A DNA stretch of 5,355 nucleotides, taken from positions 1 through 5,355 of the forward strand of contig CAZEXD010000035.1 of assembly GCA_964516865.1 (NCBI GenBank), in the 5' to 3' direction. Origin of the DNA: CAZEXD01 sp964516865 (lineage in GTDB: Bacteria > Patescibacteriota > Minisyncoccia > Minisyncoccales > Staskawiczbacteraceae). The notes below the pieces were generated by a model. That model saw only the letters and a list, made by a program, of their open reading frames with translations, had not been told where the DNA came from and made no database searches. Positions 1 to 5,355 of this stretch are shown here, piece after piece. The translations under genes and the position numbers were made by a program. Positions within the stretch are counted from its first letter, which is position 1, and every line of letters starts with the position of its first letter.

Positions 1-430
1 TAACGGCCTCAAATAATTCCAAGCGACCCCCATAAGAAATTGCCAATACCAATATCCCCTTTTTATTATTTTTTGTTGAATTTTCGGCTTTTTTTATTTT
101 TTCGCGAAGGAAATTGCTTAATTTTTGTTTTTGGCCAATCACTTTTAATTTTATTCCTTTTTTATTTAATTCATTAATATAATTTCGATTAAACGCCTTG
201 GTTAATAAGCGCATTAAGTAACTCACCTCGCTTTTTGTTCTGTTCCAATTTTCCGTAGAAAAAAGGTAAAGGGTTAAAATTTTTACCCCTTTTTTATAGG
301 CATAGTTTGCTATTTTTTTTAAAACTTCAAAGCCCTTTAAATGTCCCCTTAAGGTTGGTAATCCCCTTTTTTTTGCCCATCTTCGATTGCCATCAAGAAT
401 AAGTCCTAAATGATTTAAGGTATTAGCCAT
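1..430 (-). CDS. uppS: cis-prenyltransferase (undecaprenyl diphosphate synthase type), N-terminal 143 residues; 3' end beyond window
   Basis: Enzymes of this family condense isopentenyl diphosphate units in cis onto a short allylic diphosphate, making the polyprenyl diphosphate that carries cell-wall and surface-glycan precursors across the membrane. The reading frame is open from the ATG at 430 to the window edge and covers about 60% of the usual 230-250 residues. Visible signatures are HLGLILDGNRRWA at residues 7-19 (Asp13 is the diphosphate/Mg-binding Asp), RGH..G at 28-33, FSTENW at 57-62 and SYGGR at 132-136. The C-terminal RTGGE..SNF region lies outside the window. Two differences from the E. 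coli enzyme are visible: DGNRRWA instead of DGNGRWA, and Thr26 where E. coli has the diphosphate-binding Arg39. No Shine-Dalgarno sequence precedes the start. It lies 24 bases downstream of the prenyl reductase gene on the same strand. The family is certain; chain length and saturation of the product are not. Confidence 0.95.
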   Translation of the reverse strand, partial: MANTLNHLGLILDGNRRWAKKRGLPTLRGHLKGFEVLKKIANYAYKKGVKILTLYLFSTENWNRTKSEVSYLMRLLTKAFNRNYINELNKKGIKLKVIGQKQKLSNFLREKIKKAENSTKNNKKGILVLAISYGGRLELFEAV

Positions 431-454
431 ATTTTATTTTTTTTAATAACGATT

Positions 455-1414
455 TTAGAAAAGAAAATCTGATTCGATTTTATTTTTTTTAGGCAAAAGC
501 CATGGTATTTTAAATCCTAAAAAATAGACGATTTTTATAGCGATTTTAGAAATTAGTATTTTTATTTTAAAAAATTTTTTTGTTTTTCTTCGATAATCTT
601 CAAAATTGGGAAAGGTTTTCAAAAGAATATTTGCAGCGGTCAATGCCCAAATTACTCCGCCGCCGCTCCAGGGCTTTGTTAAACCAGCGGCGTCTCCGCA
701 AAGCGTAATTTTTTTATTTTTGGGGATAACAATTCCCTGAGGAATGATTCTGGCCTTGACGTTTTTAATTATGATTTTATTTTTTTTCAAAAAATTGGTA
801 AAAATCTTATATGCCATATTAATATCTGCAATTATGCCGTATTCAACCTTACTTTTTTGAGGAATTTCCCATAAAAATCCATTTTTACAGGGAAATGTGG
901 TTAAAAAATTTTTTGAAGGAATTTTATCGGTAAAACCATGAATCCCTAATCTTAAATACGGATCTTTTTCTTTTAAATGCTTTCTCACGAATGATTCAGC
1001 GCCATCGCAACCGATTATTCTATCAAATTCTTCGTTTTCTATTTTTGGCAAAAAGTTAAAGTCGTCGGATATTTTTGATACTTTATGATTTAAAATTATT
1101 TTTACGTTGTTTGCCAACGCCAAATCCGCTAATAATTTATCTAATTCAGAATGCGACATTAAAAAAAGCGGCTTAGAAAATTCTACCATTACATTTTTTT
1201 TAGGAAAACGAATAAAAACAAATTTTATTTCACCTTGAATCAGGTTTTTGCTCTCGGGAATAAAATCTAAAATTCTTTTGGAAAAAAGGCCGGAACATAT
1301 CTTATTGCTGATTTTTTCATTTTTTTCAAAAACTGTAACCTGATGGCCCATTTTTGATAATTTTATTGCCAGATATAAACCGCAGGTTCCAGCGCCAACA
1401 ATTGCTACTTTCAT
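455..1414 (-). CDS. FAD-dependent oxidoreductase of the geranylgeranyl reductase family
   Basis: A 319-residue flavoprotein. Geranylgeranyl reductases saturate double bonds of prenyl chains attached to lipids, diphosphates or chlorophyll. The sequence shows a Rossmann ADP-binding loop GAGTCG at residues 7-12 with the ribose-binding acid Glu30 in FEK, and a CSGLFS segment at 40-45 where the family has its Cys-Gly-rich loop. GCDGAESFVR follows at 135-144, the family's substrate motif (aromatic-x-Trp-x-x-Pro) at Phe180, Trp182 and Pro185, and the second FAD motif LCGDAAG at 238-244 followed by PWSGGGV at 248-254. The last 40 residues are basic and hydrophobic, which would suit membrane association. 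It is shorter than typical members (about 390 residues), mainly at the C terminus. The ATG at 1414 is chosen because the Rossmann strand begins immediately; it overlaps the upstream small gene's stop by 4 bases. The prenyltransferase downstream hints at a polyprenyl substrate (inference). A related flavin monooxygenase or cyclase role cannot be excluded. Confidence 0.85.
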   Translation of the reverse strand: MKVAIVGAGTCGLYLAIKLSKMGHQVTVFEKNEKISNKICSGLFSKRILDFIPESKNLIQGEIKFVFIRFPKKNVMVEFSKPLFLMSHSELDKLLADLALANNVKIILNHKVSKISDDFNFLPKIENEEFDRIIGCDGAESFVRKHLKEKDPYLRLGIHGFTDKIPSKNFLTTFPCKNGFLWEIPQKSKVEYGIIADINMAYKIFTNFLKKNKIIIKNVKARIIPQGIVIPKNKKITLCGDAAGLTKPWSGGGVIWALTAANILLKTFPNFEDYRRKTKKFFKIKILISKIAIKIVYFLGFKIPWLLPKKNKIESDFLF

Positions 1415-1569
1415 AGTGTTTTATCTATAAATTGAATTGGTTCGTTTTCTATATATTTTGCGAAAAGATAGCCAAAACCGAAAGCCAATAAAACCAATAA
1501 AAAAATAATTATAGATAAAATTATATCATTTCTATATTTTTTGACAAAATCAAAAAATTTTGCTAACAT
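1411..1569 (-). CDS. small single-pass membrane protein, 52 residues, function unknown
   Basis: A short reading frame starting at the ATG at 1569 and ending in a TGA that overlaps the reductase start (ATGA, 4 bases shared), which suggests translational coupling. The product has a charged N terminus with LAKFFDFVKKYRND at residues 2-15, a long hydrophobic helix at about 16-37 (mainly Ile, Leu, Phe and Val, ending in GFGYLFA), and a polar tail ending ENEPIQFIDKTL. The positive charges before the helix predict an N-in, C-out anchor. The short outer tail suggests an interaction or scaffold role rather than catalysis; this is inference. The layout recalls the N-terminal anchor of some larger candidate-phyla proteins (basic helix, one membrane span, then a short acidic-proline stretch), so it could be a truncated remnant of such a protein. 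No Shine-Dalgarno sequence is seen. The first ten codons also contain the promoter elements for rpmA on the other strand. Confidence 0.6.
   Translation of the reverse strand: MLAKFFDFVKKYRNDIILSIIIFLLVLLAFGFGYLFAKYIENEPIQFIDKTL
1541..1569 (+). promoter_or_regulatory. sigma70-type promoter for rpmA (extended -10)
   Basis: A perfect -35 box TTGACA at 1541-1546 is followed after 17 bases by TAACAT at 1564-1569 (4 of 6 consensus positions), with the extended -10 dinucleotide TG at 1561-1562. The predicted transcript start is near 1576, giving an AT-rich leader of about 47 bases before the rpmA ATG at 1623. The leader has repeated TTTTAATT-like words but no Shine-Dalgarno sequence or hairpin. The element lies inside the first codons of the divergent 52-residue gene. 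Confidence 0.65.
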
Positions 1570-1613
1570 ATAAATATTAATTTTAATTTGGAATTTTTAA
1601 TTTAATTTTAATT

Positions 1614-1641
1614 ATTTTAATTATGGCAAAAACAAAATCAA
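1614..1641 (-). promoter_or_regulatory. possible promoter for the small membrane protein - reductase - uppS unit
   Basis: On the minus strand, TTGATT (1641-1636, 4 of 6) is followed after 16 bases by TAAAAT (1619-1614, 5 of 6). This would start transcription near 1607 and leave a leader of about 38 bases. The surrounding DNA is so AT-rich that a good -10 match is expected by chance, so this is only a candidate. If real, the two divergent promoters would each reach into the other gene's first codons. Confidence 0.25.
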
Positions 1642-1901
1642 CAGGCGCAACAAAACTGGGGCGAGATTCTCAACCAAAATATTTAGGGATAAAACTATTT
1701 GAAGGTCAAAAGGCAAAACCAGGAATGATTATTGTAAGACAAAGGGGTACAAAATTCTTGCCCGGCGAAAACGTCAAACGAGGAGCAGATGACACTCTTT
1801 ATGCGGTGAAGGAGGGAACGGTTAGATTTGTCTCTAAAACAAAAAGGAATTTTAATAATTCTCGGAAAATAGTAAAAATCGTTAAGATAGAAACCCGCTA
1901 A
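1623..1901 (+). CDS. rpmA: 50S ribosomal protein bL27
   Basis: bL27 is a large-subunit protein whose N-terminal tail reaches the peptidyl transferase centre and helps position tRNA. The 92-residue product contains the family signature GRDS at residues 13-16, followed by YLGIK, the conserved IIVRQRGTKFLPGENV at about 36-51, and the turn around GADDTLYA. The tail (MAKTKSTGATKLGRDS) lines up with the usual MAHKKAGGSTRNGRDS without the cleaved N-terminal extension of Firmicutes bL27, but Gly-Gly is replaced by Thr-Gly and Asn by Leu. The C terminus is basic (KTKRNF...RKIVKIVKIETR) and a few residues longer than in E. coli (85). The gene stands alone: the usual partner rplU is not upstream, and it has its own divergent promoter. 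It ends 8 bases from the stop of the converging pyrG. Confidence 0.97.
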   Translation: MAKTKSTGATKLGRDSQPKYLGIKLFEGQKAKPGMIIVRQRGTKFLPGENVKRGADDTLYAVKEGTVRFVSKTKRNFNNSRKIVKIVKIETR

Positions 1902-1909
1902 ATATTGTT

Positions 1910-3550
1910 TTAAATTCTTTTATTTTCAAGACTGGCTTTGATAAATGCCTTAAAAAGAGGATGGGGGTTAAGGGGTCGCGATTTAAATTCCGGATGGAAC
2001 TGGGTGGCAATGAAAAAGGGGTGATTTTTTATTTCAATAATTTCTATAAGGTTTTTTTGCGGATTAATACCGGCAAAAGTCAATCCGTTTTTTTCTAAAA
2101 TTTTTCTAAACTCGTTATTCAGTTCATAGCGATGTCGATGACGTTCTGAAACAATCCTTTTTTTATATGCCGTATAGGTTTTTGTTCCCGGTTTTATTTC
2201 ACAATCATAAGCGCCCAATCTCATTGTTCCGCCGTATTTTTTTTCTTTTAGCAAATCTTTTTGTTCGGGCATTACATCAATAACGGGTATATAATCTTTT
2301 AGTTTTAAGGAGGGGAAAAATTCTCGCGAAGAAGCATTTTTTATTCCGCAAACATTTCTGGCAAATTCTATTACTGCCAATTGCATTCCCAAACAAAGCC
2401 CCAAGAAAGGGATTTTATTTTTTCGACAATACTCTATCGTTTTTATTTTTCCTTCCACTCCCCTATTTCCAAAACCACCGGGTACAATTATCCCATTGTA
2501 TTGTTTAAGTTCTTTTAAAAACTTTGGATTTTTTTCGTATTTTTCCGCCGAAAGCCAATAAATTTCCGGTTTTCGGTTCTGATAAAAACAAGCATGTTTT
2601 ATTGCCTCAATTACTGAAATATAAGAATCCATTAAGGTAAAATTTCCTGTTTCAAAATATTTTCCCACAATGCCAATTTTTAGTGGCATTTTTAATTTTT
2701 TAATATTTTTTACTAATTTTTCCCAATCCCCTAAATCATTCTTTTTGGCTTTTAAACCAAAATGTTTTAAAATTCTTTCTCCTAATTTTTCTTTTGCAAA
2801 ATTTAAAGGAATTTCATAAATAGAATCAACGTCGGGCGCCGAAATAATGTTGGCGCGGTTAACATTGCAAAATAGCGAAATTTTTTTCTTCCGGGGCTCA
2901 TCTAAAGGAAATTCCGCTCTTGCTAAAATTAAATCCGGTTGAATTCCCGCTTCGTTTAAGGTTCGAACCGCATATTGCGTCGGTTTTGTTTTCATTTCGC
3001 CAATTTTTTTAGGTATGGGCAAATAACTGACCAAGATAAAAAGCAAATCTTTTGGATGCGATAATTTCATCATCCGGTATGCTTCTAAAAAAAGCAAATT
3101 TTGGTACTCTCCCACCGTGCCACCAATTTCAACTAATACAAAATCAGCGCTGTTTTTTCTCCCTACCCTTTTAATTCTTTTGATAACTTCATTAGGAATA
3201 TCAGGCACTACCTCAACACAACGACCGCCATATTCTAAATTCCTTTCGCGAGTAATCACCGCCTGGTAAACACGGCCAGTGGTAATATAATTATCGGTAT
3301 AAATATTTTCATCTAAAAATCTTTCATAGTTTCCTACATCTTGATCGCATTCAACTCCATCGTCGGTTACAAAAACTTCCCCATGTTCAATGGGGTTCAT
3401 TGTTCCAGCGTCAACGTTTATATAAGGATCGATTTTAATAGCAGTTACCTTGAATCCCTTACTTTTTAATATTCTTCCGATAGAAGCAGTGGCTACGCCT
3501 TTTCCTATACCAGACATTACTCCACCAGCCACAAAAATATACCGAGTCAT
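1910..3550 (-). CDS. pyrG: CTP synthase (glutamine-hydrolysing)
   Basis: It makes CTP from UTP, ATP and glutamine in the cytoplasm, the last step of de novo pyrimidine nucleotide synthesis. The 546 residues match the usual full length (E. coli 545). The synthetase domain (about 1-265) has the ATP-binding loop around SGIGKG with Lys17, DPYINVDAGTMNP at 41-53, HGEVFVTDDG followed by Asp71, VEIGGTVG at 140-147 with Glu141 (Asp71 and Glu141 are the Mg ligands), and the UTP-site KTKPTQ at 187-192. The glutaminase domain (about 290-546) has the oxyanion segment PGGFGNRGVEG at 357-367, the nucleophile Cys386 in GLCLGMQ, and His519 and Glu521 in QFHPEF. All catalytic residues are present, so it should be active. 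The start at 3550 gives the family's normal N terminus (MTRYIFVAGGV). It lies 18 bases downstream of rplI and may be cotranscribed with it. No Shine-Dalgarno sequence and no terminator after the stop are visible. Confidence 0.98.
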   Translation of the reverse strand: MTRYIFVAGGVMSGIGKGVATASIGRILKSKGFKVTAIKIDPYINVDAGTMNPIEHGEVFVTDDGVECDQDVGNYERFLDENIYTDNYITTGRVYQAVITRERNLEYGGRCVEVVPDIPNEVIKRIKRVGRKNSADFVLVEIGGTVGEYQNLLFLEAYRMMKLSHPKDLLFILVSYLPIPKKIGEMKTKPTQYAVRTLNEAGIQPDLILARAEFPLDEPRKKKISLFCNVNRANIISAPDVDSIYEIPLNFAKEKLGERILKHFGLKAKKNDLGDWEKLVKNIKKLKMPLKIGIVGKYFETGNFTLMDSYISVIEAIKHACFYQNRKPEIYWLSAEKYEKNPKFLKELKQYNGIIVPGGFGNRGVEGKIKTIEYCRKNKIPFLGLCLGMQLAVIEFARNVCGIKNASSREFFPSLKLKDYIPVIDVMPEQKDLLKEKKYGGTMRLGAYDCEIKPGTKTYTAYKKRIVSERHRHRYELNNEFRKILEKNGLTFAGINPQKNLIEIIEIKNHPFFIATQFHPEFKSRPLNPHPLFKAFIKASLENKRI

Positions 3551-3568
3551 AAATATAGTTTATTTAGT

Positions 3569-4021
3569 TTATTCTTCTTTTTCTTCGCTGACTATTACTA
3601 TAATTTCGGCCTCTAAATTGTGGTCCAAAACAATTTTTACCGGAAATTCCCCCAATTCTTTTATTGGCTTTTCCAACGCGATTTGCTTTTTCTTTATATT
3701 AAATCCGGCTTCTTTCAATTTTTCCATAATTAATTGACTGGTAACCGATTCAAAAAGTTGATTATTTTTACCGACTTTTACTGCTATATTGAGTTCTGTA
3801 CCATCTAACCTTGAAGCCAACTCTTGAGCCATTTTTAAATCTTCCTCCGCTTTAAGAGATTCTAATTTCTTTTGTTTTTCGAGCCACTTTAAATTCTCTT
3901 TGGTCGCTGGTTTAATTAATCCTTGGGGGATTAAAAAATTTCTGGCGTAGCCATCTTTAACCTCTTTAACTTCGTATTTTTTACCAATATTTTCTACATC
4001 TTGAAGCAAAATAATCTTCAT
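3569..4021 (-). CDS. rplI: 50S ribosomal protein bL9
   Basis: bL9 binds 23S rRNA near the L1 stalk through its N-terminal domain and projects a second domain from the large subunit on a long helix. The 150-residue product has the normal two-domain length. MKIILLQDVENIGKKYEV opens the rRNA-binding domain, with the conserved GYARNFLIPQGLIKPAT at residues 24-40. A charged linker helix spans about 41-75. The C-terminal domain carries GKNNQLFESVTS at 84-95 (usual GEDGKLFGSVTS) and the ending PIKELGEFPVKIVLD. The tail EEKEE is strongly acidic. In many bacteria rplI sits with rpsF, ssb and rpsR; here it lies between ctpA (37 bases upstream) and pyrG (18 bases downstream). bL9 has been reported absent from several candidate-phyla lineages, so its presence is a mild taxonomic clue. 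Confidence 0.97.
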   Translation of the reverse strand: MKIILLQDVENIGKKYEVKEVKDGYARNFLIPQGLIKPATKENLKWLEKQKKLESLKAEEDLKMAQELASRLDGTELNIAVKVGKNNQLFESVTSQLIMEKLKEAGFNIKKKQIALEKPIKELGEFPVKIVLDHNLEAEIIVIVSEEKEE

Positions 4022-4030
4022 AGATAATTT

Positions 4031-4036
4031 ATTATA
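4031..4036 (-). promoter_or_regulatory. isolated -10 box upstream of rplI
   Basis: A perfect minus-strand TATAAT ends 9 bases before the rplI ATG. No -35 box is found 16-18 bases upstream and no TG extends it. If used, transcription would start only one to three bases before the start codon, giving an almost leaderless rplI mRNA. In DNA this AT-rich, chance occurrence is likely. Confidence 0.2.
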
Positions 4037-4058
4037 TAAAATTTTATTTTTAATTTTA

Positions 4059-5246
4059 TTACATTTGTTTTATTATTTCAATAGCTTTGTCTAATTGCGG
4101 ATCTTTATTTTCTTCATAATCTTCGTTTGTCATTTCTATCTTAATATCCGGTTCTAGTCCTTTATCTGAAATAGAAACTCCATTAGGAGTTAACCATTTG
4201 GCAGTAGTTATCTTTAAAATAGAATCATCTTTCATTTTTATTCCCTCTTGAACTGAACCCTTGCCGAATGATTTTTCTCCAATTAATTTGATATTGCGAT
4301 TATCTCTTAAGGCACCAGCGAGAATTTCGGAGGCGGAAGCCGTACCCTCATTAATTAAAATAACGAGTGGGTAATTTGCCAAACCTCCATTTCCTTCGGA
4401 TTTATAAATTTTTTGTTCTTTTCCTTGTCCAAAATCTTCAATCACAACCACCTTATTTTTAGGAAGAAACCAACCGGCAACGCTTTGAGATATTTCAAGA
4501 TATCCTCCAGGATTATTCCTTAAATCTAAAATAATTTTTTTGGCGGGAGAATTTAATATTTCTAAAGCCGCTTGATTAAAATCAAATGCTAAATTTTGAT
4601 TAAACTGATAAATTTTTAGATGCGCTATATCTTCATTATTTATAAATTTTAAGGCCAAAGAAGGAATCTTTATAGTATCACGGACAATTTTAAATTCTTT
4701 TGCTTCTGGCCAATCGTTTCTATAAATTGTTAAATTGACTTCAGTTCCTTTTTTCCCCCTTATTAACAATACCGCTTCGTCAATAGTTAATGATGACGTA
4801 TCGATATCATTTATTTTTAAAATTTTATCGCCGGCTCTTAATCCCGCTTTTTGCGCCGGAGTTCCCTCCAGAGGTGCTATAATCGTAAGTTGCTCTTTTT
4901 TAATTCCAATTTCAACTCCAATTCCGTCAAAATAACCAGCCAGCTCTTCTTCAAATTTTTTAGCTTCTTCGGGTTTAAAAAACACCGTATAAGGATCTTC
5001 TAGGCTTTGAGCCATTCCGGAAATTGCGCCATAAAGAACATTTTCGTTAGTAATTTTCTTTGGATCAACAAATTTATTTTTTAACTGATTATAGGCAGAC
5101 CAAAATAAAGAAAAATTAATATCAGTAGGAGGGCAAATTTCGCAAACAACAGAAACTTTTCCGTAAAACATACCTCCCAAAAACACAATTATAAAAGCGG
5201 TTATTATTAATGCTGAAAATAAAATTTTTTTAATATTGTTATTCAT
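4059..5246 (-). CDS. ctpA: S41 family carboxy-terminal processing protease, membrane-anchored
   Basis: A periplasmic-side or cell-surface serine protease that trims or degrades proteins from exposed C termini. Of 395 residues, 1-30 form a signal anchor (NNNIKK, then a hydrophobic stretch at about 8-28). A Cys-x-x-Cys pair follows at 35 and 38, then the N-terminal helical region with LEDPYTVFF at 82-90. The PDZ domain spans roughly 103-185 (GIGVEIG, then APLEGTPAQKAGLRAGDKILKIN). The protease core has DLRNNPGG at 241-248, the nucleophile Ser304 in GTASASEI and the general base Lys329 in FGKGSVQ, 25 residues apart as in known CtpA and Prc. It ends soon after LTPNGVSISDKGLEPDI, as expected. All catalytic residues are present. 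The start at 5246 is chosen because it supplies the anchor; Met26 would destroy it. No Shine-Dalgarno sequence is seen. The specific substrate is unknown, and the gene heads a possible ctpA-rplI-pyrG unit. Confidence 0.95.
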   Translation of the reverse strand: MNNNIKKILFSALIITAFIIVFLGGMFYGKVSVVCEICPPTDINFSLFWSAYNQLKNKFVDPKKITNENVLYGAISGMAQSLEDPYTVFFKPEEAKKFEEELAGYFDGIGVEIGIKKEQLTIIAPLEGTPAQKAGLRAGDKILKINDIDTSSLTIDEAVLLIRGKKGTEVNLTIYRNDWPEAKEFKIVRDTIKIPSLALKFINNEDIAHLKIYQFNQNLAFDFNQAALEILNSPAKKIILDLRNNPGGYLEISQSVAGWFLPKNKVVVIEDFGQGKEQKIYKSEGNGGLANYPLVILINEGTASASEILAGALRDNRNIKLIGEKSFGKGSVQEGIKMKDDSILKITTAKWLTPNGVSISDKGLEPDIKIEMTNEDYEENKDPQLDKAIEIIKQM

Positions 5247-5284
5247 AAAATTTAATTTTTATTTTTAAATAGCAAGGCGTTATT

Positions 5285-5309
5285 TAGACCTGGTGAGAAT
5301 CGAACTCAC
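5285..5309 (-). pseudogene. orphan tRNA 3' fragment: T-arm plus acceptor strand
   Basis: Read on the minus strand, a perfect five-base-pair T stem (GTGAG at 5309-5305, CTCAC at 5297-5293) encloses a canonical seven-base loop TTCGATT. It is followed by a seven-base acceptor-like strand CAGGTCT (5292-5286) and a discriminator-like A at 5285. No CCA is encoded, unlike the neighbouring tRNA end. A complete tRNA ending here would have to begin at about 5357, overlapping that neighbour, and no D arm or regular anticodon arm is found in the 25 bases between. A tRNA remnant or the duplicated half of an attachment site is possible; tmRNA is unlikely because the acceptor lacks its features. Confidence 0.45.
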
Positions 5310-5334
5310 GTTTCCTCATTGTCCCGGTAAAATG

Positions 5335-5355
5335 TGGTGGACCCAGTGGGAATTG
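5335..5355 (-). tRNA. tRNA 3' end, partial, with encoded CCA; identity unknown
   Basis: Reading from the window edge, CAATT is the end of a T loop (family TTCAATT), CCCAC (5350-5346) is the 3' half of the T stem, TGGGTCC (5345-5339) the acceptor strand, A5338 the discriminator, and CCA (5337-5335) is genomically encoded. The D arm, anticodon and 5' half lie outside the window, so the amino acid cannot be named. A 5' acceptor strand GGACCCA is predicted just beyond the edge if the tRNA is intact. Confidence 0.65.

Noticed and set aside
541..590. A/T-rich inverted runs resembling a terminator in the reductase gene
   Set aside because: They are homopolymer runs encoding lysine and phenylalanine codons in the conserved frame, with no GC-rich stem.
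1411..1414. Recoded TGA (glycine) fusing the small membrane gene to more sequence
   Set aside because: Reading through the TGA meets a TAG two codons later, and no long gene in the window contains an in-frame TGA, so the standard bacterial code is adequate.
1571..1622. Riboswitch or ribosomal-protein leader element before rpmA
   Set aside because: The leader is nearly pure A and T with only simple repeated words, and no stable stem or known motif is visible.
1847..1861. Inverted repeat GAATT/AATTC near the end of rpmA as a terminator
   Set aside because: It is inside coding sequence, has only five AT-rich pairs and is not followed by a T-run.
3450..3737. 95-residue open frame on the plus strand
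   Set aside because: It lies antisense across the pyrG start and rplI, both of which have unmistakable motifs. Its translation shows no family features and only reflects the complementary strand.
4735..4935. 66-residue open frame on the plus strand
   Set aside because: It is antisense to the PDZ region of ctpA, and the composition is that expected from the complement of a conserved coding region.
5285..5355. Single tRNA or tmRNA spanning the whole right edge
   Set aside because: The CCA-bearing end at 5335 sits in the middle, no D arm or regular seven-base anticodon loop is found, and the acceptor strand at 5286-5292 lacks the tmRNA G-U determinant.

Overview
The window is AT-rich bacterial DNA carrying compact housekeeping genes. 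Short spacers, very lysine- and isoleucine-rich proteins, the absence of any Shine-Dalgarno sequence and ribosomal protein genes outside their usual operons all suggest a small-genome lineage of the Candidate Phyla Radiation (Patescibacteria). The presence of bL9, reported missing from several lineages of that radiation, fits a Parcubacteria-like member. This placement is inferred from style and gene content, not from a phylogenetic marker search. The standard bacterial code works: no in-frame TGA is needed in any long gene.

Left part (1-1569, minus strand): a three-gene transcription unit, read right to left. It starts with a 52-residue single-pass membrane protein missed by a length cut-off, whose stop overlaps the next start by 4 bases. 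Next comes an FAD-dependent reductase of the geranylgeranyl reductase type, then a cis-prenyltransferase (UppS type) cut by the window edge. A polyprenyl chain-building enzyme beside a prenyl double-bond reductase suggests a lipid-carrier module, possibly making a partly saturated carrier.

Middle (1570-1622): a very AT-rich divergent intergenic region. A near-consensus sigma70-type promoter drives rpmA (bL27) on the plus strand, and its -35 and -10 lie within the first codons of the divergent small gene. rpmA is solitary, without the usual rplU partner.

Right part (1910-5246, minus strand): ctpA (S41 protease), rplI (bL9) and pyrG (CTP synthase) run in the same direction with gaps of 37 and 18 bases and may be cotranscribed. 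pyrG converges on rpmA with 8 bases between the stops and no visible terminator. There is no gene-free stretch longer than 300 bases.

Right edge (5285-5355, minus strand): the 3' end of a tRNA with an encoded CCA, cut by the window. It is followed 25 bases later by an orphan T-arm plus acceptor-strand sequence that cannot belong to a complete tRNA. I see no CRISPR array, insertion sequence, phage gene, defence system or other clearly new multi-gene system. The most interesting items are the small overlapping membrane gene, the prenyl reductase/prenyltransferase pairing and the orphan tRNA 3' fragment.
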